A stretch of DNA of 10,428 bases from Rhodospirillaceae bacterium (GTDB taxonomy: Bacteria > Pseudomonadota > Alphaproteobacteria > CADEGL01), in contig JABIRQ010000211.1 in assembly GCA_018699755.1 (NCBI GenBank), positions 1-10,428 on the forward strand, in the 5' to 3' direction. A program made the translations under genes and the position numbers. Under the pieces are notes generated by a model. That model did not search any database, had not been told where the DNA came from, and saw nothing but the letters and a program-made list of their open reading frames with translations. Shown here in pieces: positions 6,456 to 10,428 of the stretch; the stretch's first letter is position 1, and each line of letters begins with the position of its first letter.

Positions 6456-7244
6456 TCAGGCATTGCGCAGGATCTTTTGAAGTTCGCCATGCAGCCGCCC
6501 GTTGGCGGCGAGAACGTCGCCGGAGCGCAGCATGCCGGAGCGCCCGTCCAGCTCGCTCACGAAACCCCCGGATTCGCGAACGATCAGGATCCCCGCGGCG
6601 ATGTCCCAGATCGAAAGACCGGCTTCCCAGAACCCCTCGTAGCGGCCCGCCGCGACATAGGCCAAATCCAGAGCGGCGGAGCCGTAGCGGCGAATTCCCG
6701 CGACCAGGGGCATCAAAGCCCCAATTTGCGCCAAGTAAGGAGCATGACCTTCCCGACCCATGAACGGAATGCCCGTCGCGATGATCGATTCGTCGAGGCG
6801 CTTGCGTTCGGAAACCCGAAGGCGGTGATCGTTGAGATAGGCGCCGGCGCCCCGTTCGGCCCAAAAGGTCTCGTGGCGGATCGGATCGTGGATCACGCCG
6901 GCGACGATATCGCCGTCCCGCTCCAGACCGATCGAAATCGCGAAATGGGGCAGGCCGTGCAAGAAGTTGAGAGTGCCGTCGAGTGGATCGACGATCCACC
7001 GGTGGCGGCCGTCGCCCTCGACTTCGCCGCCCTCCTCGAGCAGAAAACCGTAGTCCGGTCGTGCCTTCGACAGCTCGCGCCGCAACGTCTTCTCGGCCTT
7101 CAGATCGGCGGCGGTGACGAAATCGGCTGGGCCCTTGCGCGAAACCTGAAGCTGCTCGACCTCGCCGAAATCTCGCACCAGTGCGCGCGACGCCTTGAGC
7201 GCAGCCTCCGTCATCACGTTGATCGTGGGGGAGCGGACGGCCAT
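6456..7244 (-). CDS. Inositol monophosphatase family protein (SuhB-like)
   Basis: A 262-residue magnesium-dependent phosphatase of the inositol monophosphatase/FBPase/CysQ fold. The metal-site residues are all visible: D47, E70 in LLEEGG, D86 and D89 in WIVDPLDGTLNF (83-94), and D214 in the C-terminal SIWDIAAG motif. Length is normal and the gene looks intact. Substrates in the family include myo-inositol-1-phosphate, histidinol phosphate, PAP and others, and the sequence alone does not settle which applies. SuhB homologues also act in rRNA transcription in E. coli, which would fit the nearby translation gene efp, but that is inference. It starts 8 bases after efp with AAGGA overlapping the efp stop region, so the two are very likely co-translated. 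Confidence 0.93.
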   Translation of the reverse strand: MAVRSPTINVMTEAALKASRALVRDFGEVEQLQVSRKGPADFVTAADLKAEKTLRRELSKARPDYGFLLEEGGEVEGDGRHRWIVDPLDGTLNFLHGLPHFAISIGLERDGDIVAGVIHDPIRHETFWAERGAGAYLNDHRLRVSERKRLDESIIATGIPFMGREGHAPYLAQIGALMPLVAGIRRYGSAALDLAYVAAGRYEGFWEAGLSIWDIAAGILIVRESGGFVSELDGRSGMLRSGDVLAANGRLHGELQKILRNA

Positions 7245-7252
7245 GCCTCGAA

Positions 7253-7819
7253 TCAGTCCTTGGCGCGTTCGACGTAGGTCCGTTCCACCGTGTTGACGAC
7301 GATGCGGTCGCCTGTCCCGACGAAGGGCGGCACGGAAACGCGCACGCCGTTCTCCAGCATGGCCGGCTTGTACGACGCGGCGGCCGTCTGCCCCTTGACG
7401 ACCGGGTCGGCCTCAACCACTTCGAGGATCACGCTGGCCGGGATCGCGGCGCTGAGCGGCCGGCCCTCGTGGCTCATCACCGTGATCGCCATGCCGTCCT
7501 GCAGAAAGGCGACCTCTTCGCCGAACAGATCCCCGTTCACGGTGAGCTGTTCATAGGTTTCGGCGTCCATCAGGGTGTGCAGATCGCCCTCGGCATAGAG
7601 GTACTGGTATTCCTTCTCGTCGAGGCGCACGCGCTCGACCGATTCGGCCGAGCGAAACCGTTCGTTGAGCTTGCTGCCGTCCTCGAGATTTCGCAGTTCG
7701 ACCTGCATATAGGCCCCGCCCTTGCCGGGCTGGGTATGGGCGATCTTCACCGCACGCCAGAGCTTGCCCTGATGCTCGATCACCATGCCCGGTCGGATTG
7801 TGTTGCCGTCGATCTTCAT
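7253..7819 (-). CDS. efp: Translation elongation factor P
   Basis: A tRNA-shaped factor that enters the ribosomal E site and relieves stalling at polyproline stretches. The 188-residue product begins MKIDGNTIRPGMVIEHQGKLW and has the three beta-barrel layout and the usual family length. The modification loop reads PGKGGA, with K33 in the position of the lysine that receives beta-lysine in E. coli. The C-terminal barrel includes SVPPFVGTGDRIVVNT. The start at 7819 is chosen over the upstream ATG at 7864 because the family begins MKI(D/N)GN. A modification enzyme (EpmA/EpmB) is not in this window. The 107-bp gap upstream holds a 7-bp GC hairpin and no strong promoter; a weak TTGCAC (7898-7903) is the best -35 candidate. 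A likely client, a protein with seven consecutive prolines, is encoded two genes downstream. Confidence 0.97.
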   Translation of the reverse strand: MKIDGNTIRPGMVIEHQGKLWRAVKIAHTQPGKGGAYMQVELRNLEDGSKLNERFRSAESVERVRLDEKEYQYLYAEGDLHTLMDAETYEQLTVNGDLFGEEVAFLQDGMAITVMSHEGRPLSAAIPASVILEVVEADPVVKGQTAAASYKPAMLENGVRVSVPPFVGTGDRIVVNTVERTYVERAKD

Positions 7820-7842
7820 ATCGGTTCTTTGGAATCGGGGGC

Positions 7843-7862
7843 GCCGGGCGTCGTGGCCCGGC
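7843..7862. other. GC-rich hairpin in the efp leader
   Basis: A perfect 7-bp inverted repeat (gccgggc, 7843-7849, with gcccggc, 7856-7862) surrounds a 6-base loop, about 25 bases upstream of the efp start. No T-run follows on either strand, so it does not look like an intrinsic terminator. It could be a leader structure of efp or simply chance in GC-rich DNA. Confidence 0.35.
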
Positions 7863-7926
7863 AAGGCGCGCGGAAGCTATCAGCTTTGCCGGGGGCGGTG
7901 CAATGCGCGCCGGGGTGAAGGTCGCG

Positions 7927-8955
7927 CTAGCCCTGCGGCCAGCGAAAATCGCCGTCGATCCCATGCAGCACCCCGTCTTTTTCGAAGGCGAAGAAGACGA
8001 AGGCGAAGGTGACGTCGTAGGGGAGGTCCTCAAGGGCGCCGTCACTCGCGCGTCGCTGGGCGATGACGTTGCCGACATCGCGCCCGTCGGGGATGTTGCT
8101 CTTGTCGAGGGCGGAGGCTTGGCCCTCCGTCCAGGTGAGGACGAGATCGCCGGACTCGATCCGGCCTTTTTCGCGCAGCAAGGGAAGGCTCCAGGCCTCG
8201 CCCGAGACCACGACCACGCGCATCATGTAAGGCACGCCGTCGGGCATCGTGCCGTCGAAGAACATGGGGTAGGGGCGGCCGTCCGGGTTGTCGTAAAGGG
8301 CGTAGGGATTGCGGCCGTAGCGACGGAAATCCTCGGGCGTCATGACCGTGCCATGGGGTGCGCGGGCGGCGAATTTCTCGAAGGATTCGAGGCGCGCCGG
8401 CAGCACCTTCAGCACCTCGCCGGCCAGCTTGCCGACGATCGCCTCGCCGGTGAATTGCTGCCACCAGGTCTCGGTCAGGCGATCGTACATGACGAGATCC
8501 GAGTTGCGCAGCCGACCGGTGGTGCCGAATTCGACCGTCTGGCCGTCGAGTACACGCTCGAAGACGATGGCCGCGTTGCACAGCGGACAATAGGTCACGG
8601 CCACCGGTACTCCGCCCAGGGTGTCGTTGGCGATCTCGTGGAACATCAGATAGCGCAGAGGGTAGGCCCGTGCCTCCTCGCCGATCACCAGGCCGATCAC
8701 CGGCTCGGTCGGCGACAGGAAGGGTTCGAGATCGGCGACCGGATGAAAGGGCGGATCGTCCAGCGAACGGATGCCGTCGCGCGGCGGGCCGCCGGACGTG
8801 ATTTCGTCGAGGGGCACCGAATGCGTCTCGAAGTCGTTCTTGGGAAATTCCCGCCGGGCGTCGTCCAGGTCGAGGGCGAAGGCGGCACTGGCCCAAGACA
8901 AGGCGAGGACAAGTGTGGCGAGAGCGGGTAGGAGGGAGGTGTGAACGCGCATCAT
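7927..8955 (-). CDS. Secreted DUF3179 domain protein of unknown function
   Basis: A protein of 342 residues from the chosen ATG, with a clear signal peptide (hydrophobic core about 8-25, cleavage at AFA/LD after residue 27). It should act in the periplasm or outside the cell. The mature part is one DUF3179 domain, recognised from ARAYPLRYLMFHEIAND (95-111), VTYCPLCNAAIVFER (120-134) and TGRLRNSDLVMYDRLTETWW (146-165). The CxxC pair (C123, C126), a nearby His (H106) and a C-terminal His (H331) could bind a metal or form a disulfide, but no activity is known to me. The start is uncertain: ATGs at 8955 and 8952, or a GTG at 8985 only 7 bases after thiE. None has a good ribosome-binding site, and the signal peptide favours the ATGs. 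A TATATT lies just upstream of 8955. Confidence 0.88.
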   Translation of the reverse strand: MMRVHTSLLPALATLVLALSWASAAFALDLDDARREFPKNDFETHSVPLDEITSGGPPRDGIRSLDDPPFHPVADLEPFLSPTEPVIGLVIGEEARAYPLRYLMFHEIANDTLGGVPVAVTYCPLCNAAIVFERVLDGQTVEFGTTGRLRNSDLVMYDRLTETWWQQFTGEAIVGKLAGEVLKVLPARLESFEKFAARAPHGTVMTPEDFRRYGRNPYALYDNPDGRPYPMFFDGTMPDGVPYMMRVVVVSGEAWSLPLLREKGRIESGDLVLTWTEGQASALDKSNIPDGRDVGNVIAQRRASDGALEDLPYDVTFAFVFFAFEKDGVLHGIDGDFRWPQG

Positions 8956-8992
8956 GGCGATAATATAGACTGGCCGTGTGCTCACGGTCGCA

Positions 8993-9646
8993 TCACAAGG
9001 CGGCGAGCGCCGCCGCGATCTCGTCGTTGAAGGCGGCGACGGCCGCGCCCGGGCCCTCGGGATGGTCCCAGACGGCGGAGACGACGGCCAGGAAGTCGGC
9101 CCCGGCCTGAACCAGGGGCGCGCAGTTGCCGACCGTGATGCCGCCGATGGCGACGCAGGGCACGGTCATCAGCTCGCTCCACCAGCGCAGGATTTCCGGA
9201 TCGGCCGCTGATTTGGCTTCCTTGGTTTCGGTCGGGAAGAAGGCACCGAAGGCGACATAGTCCGCGCCGGCCTCCGCGGCTTCCAACGCGAGGTGCTTGG
9301 AATCGTGGCAGGTCACGCCGACGATCCGGTCCTCGCCGAGCAGCGCGCGGGCCTCGCCATAGGATGTGTCTTCCTGCCCCACATGAACCCCGTCGGCGTC
9401 CAGTTGGGCGGCCAGATCGGGCCGGTCGTTGACGATGAAGGCCACGTCGCGGGCATGGCAGATCGGTATCAGCGCCCGGGCCGCGTCGCGCACCGCGCCG
9501 TCCGGGGCATCCTTCAGGCGAAGCTGGACGCAAGCGACGTCGCCACCGTCCAGCGCCTCGGCTAGCCGCAAGGCGAAGGCGTCCAGCTCGAAGGCGGGCG
9601 GCGTGACGAGATACAGCCGGCAATCGGACTTGCCGGATACGGCCAT
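8993..9646 (-). CDS. thiE: Thiamine-phosphate synthase
   Basis: Joins hydroxymethylpyrimidine diphosphate and hydroxyethylthiazole phosphate to make thiamine monophosphate in the cytoplasm. The 217-residue TIM barrel shows the expected motifs in order: VQLRLKD (40-46, including Q41, R43 and K45), FIVNDRPDLA (70-79), DGVHVGQED (85-93), GVTCHDSKHLALEAAEAGADYVAFGAFFPT (110-139) and CVAIGGIT (164-171). FFPTETK replaces the more common VFPTxTK, which is still within family variation. It starts 5 bases after the fbaB stop, with an AAGG inside the end of fbaB, so it is co-transcribed with the aldolase. No other thiamine biosynthesis gene and no TPP riboswitch is visible in the window. Confidence 0.94.
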   Translation of the reverse strand: MAVSGKSDCRLYLVTPPAFELDAFALRLAEALDGGDVACVQLRLKDAPDGAVRDAARALIPICHARDVAFIVNDRPDLAAQLDADGVHVGQEDTSYGEARALLGEDRIVGVTCHDSKHLALEAAEAGADYVAFGAFFPTETKEAKSAADPEILRWWSELMTVPCVAIGGITVGNCAPLVQAGADFLAVVSAVWDHPEGPGAAVAAFNDEIAAALAAL

Positions 9647-9651
9647 GTCGT

Positions 9652-10428
9652 TCAGGCCTTGCCGCGATAGATGTCGATGATCGTGTCGAGCATCTTCAGG
9701 GCCTCGTCGCGCGGACGCTGGAAGGTGTTGCGGCCGATGATCGAGCCGCTGGCGCCGCCGTCGCGCAGGCCGCGAATCTCGTCGAAGAACTCGTCCAGGC
9801 TCTTGGGATTGCCGCCCGAGAAGACCACGAGGCGGCGGCCGTTGAAGGCCGACTGCATGACATGGGCGACGCGTTTGGCCAGGGTCGAGATATCGATTTT
9901 CTGCGCTTCGTAGACCTTCTTGGCCTCGGGCAGTTCGAGATGGGCGGTCGGCGGCTTGACCTTGATGATATGGGCGCCCAGCAAGGCTGCCATATGGGCG
10001 GCATAGGCGCAGATATCCACCGCCGTCTCGCCTTCCTTGGTCAGGTCGCCGCCGCGCGGATAGGACCAGACCACGACGCCGAGGCCGAGGGCCTTGGCTT
10101 CCTCGGCCAGTTCGCGGATCTCTTCCATCATCGAGAATTGGTCGTCCGACGCGGGGTAGATTGTGAAGCCAATGGCGGCGCAGCCCAGGCGCAAGGCGTC
10201 GCCGACCGAGGCTGTGATCGCCTGGTCCTTGAGGCGGGACAGGCTGTTCGCGCTGTTCATCTTCAGGATGGTCGGGATCGCACCGGCAAAACTGTCGGCC
10301 CCGGCCTCCAGCATGCCCAGCGGCGCGGCATAGGCGTTGAGCCCCGCATCGATGGCGAGCTGGTAGTGGTAATGCGGATCGTAGGCGGGCGGGTTGGGCG
10401 CGAAGCTGCGCGCCGGGCCGTGCTCGAA
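9652..10428 (-). CDS. fbaB: Class I fructose-bisphosphate aldolase, DhnA/FbaB type (partial, N-terminus beyond right edge)
   Basis: Schiff-base aldolase that interconverts fructose 1,6-bisphosphate with dihydroxyacetone phosphate and glyceraldehyde 3-phosphate. The C-terminal 258 residues are visible; the E. coli protein is about 350 long, so roughly 90 residues are missing. The reading frame is open to the right edge, reading FEHGPARSFAPNPPAYDP and then YAAPLGMLEAGADSFAG, both strongly conserved in FbaB. The segment HIIKVKPPTAHLE (around 9940-9970) contains two lysines, one of which should be the Schiff-base lysine. VVFSGGNPKS and GSIIGRNTFQRP match the C-terminal phosphate-binding loops. 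An ATG at 10314 exists but is internal. The stop lies 5 bases before thiE. Confidence 0.93.
   Translation of the reverse strand, partial: FEHGPARSFAPNPPAYDPHYHYQLAIDAGLNAYAAPLGMLEAGADSFAGAIPTILKMNSANSLSRLKDQAITASVGDALRLGCAAIGFTIYPASDDQFSMMEEIRELAEEAKALGLGVVVWSYPRGGDLTKEGETAVDICAYAAHMAALLGAHIIKVKPPTAHLELPEAKKVYEAQKIDISTLAKRVAHVMQSAFNGRRLVVFSGGNPKSLDEFFDEIRGLRDGGASGSIIGRNTFQRPRDEALKMLDTIIDIYRGKA

Noticed and set aside
6338..6490. N-terminal extension of the OmpA-like protein up to 6490
   Set aside because: It would overlap the phosphatase gene and put 51 residues before a good signal peptide; the start at 6337 has a ribosome-binding site.
7798..8931. Long plus-strand open frame (377 codons) opposite efp and the DUF3179 gene
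   Set aside because: It is the mirror of the minus-strand genes in GC-rich DNA. The minus-strand products have clear family motifs and the plus-strand one has none.
8982..9623. Second minus-strand frame inside thiE
   Set aside because: Arg/Gly-rich shadow frame; the 8993-9646 frame carries all the ThiE motifs.

Overview
The window reads as ordinary chromosomal DNA of a GC-rich alphaproteobacterium, possibly of a Rhodospirillales-like lineage. The basis is the cysteine-free L31, the class A-type small heat shock protein, and the fbaB-thiE / efp / inositol-phosphatase / MotA-OmpA / MsbA-like ABC exporter / rpmE neighbourhood, all of which I know from alphaproteobacteria. I see no mobile element, tRNA, rRNA or CRISPR array. 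Base composition and codon use look even throughout.

Layout from left to right: (1) A small heat shock protein gene on the minus strand is cut by the left edge. It is preceded by a close match to a heat-shock sigma-factor (RpoH) promoter and a leader of about 105 nt that folds like a ROSE RNA thermometer. (2) rpmE (ribosomal protein L31) is on the minus strand with its own promoter and a textbook intrinsic terminator. (3) Divergent from rpmE, on the plus strand, is a 617-residue MsbA-related ABC half-exporter. (4) Converging on it from the right is a long series of minus-strand genes: fbaB (cut by the right edge), thiE, a secreted DUF3179 protein, efp, an inositol-monophosphatase-family enzyme, a Pro/Ala-rich OmpA-like periplasmic protein, a four-helix MotA/ExbB-type proton-channel protein, and a MotB-like protein with a very long coiled coil and an OmpA domain.

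Functional grouping: fbaB-thiE (5 bp gap) and efp-inositol phosphatase (8 bp gap) are tightly spaced pairs. The last three minus-strand genes have a plausible sigma-70 promoter of their own and gaps of 43 and 8 bp. They look like one unit encoding an ion-driven inner-membrane motor with two periplasmic OmpA-type partners, the most interesting part of the window. The OmpA-like protein carries a run of seven prolines and two further PPP motifs, making it a likely client of the EF-P encoded two genes upstream.

Every gene falls into a recognisable family. The parts most worth a second look are the heat-shock control region, the MotA/OmpA/MotB-like trio and the uncharacterised DUF3179 gene.
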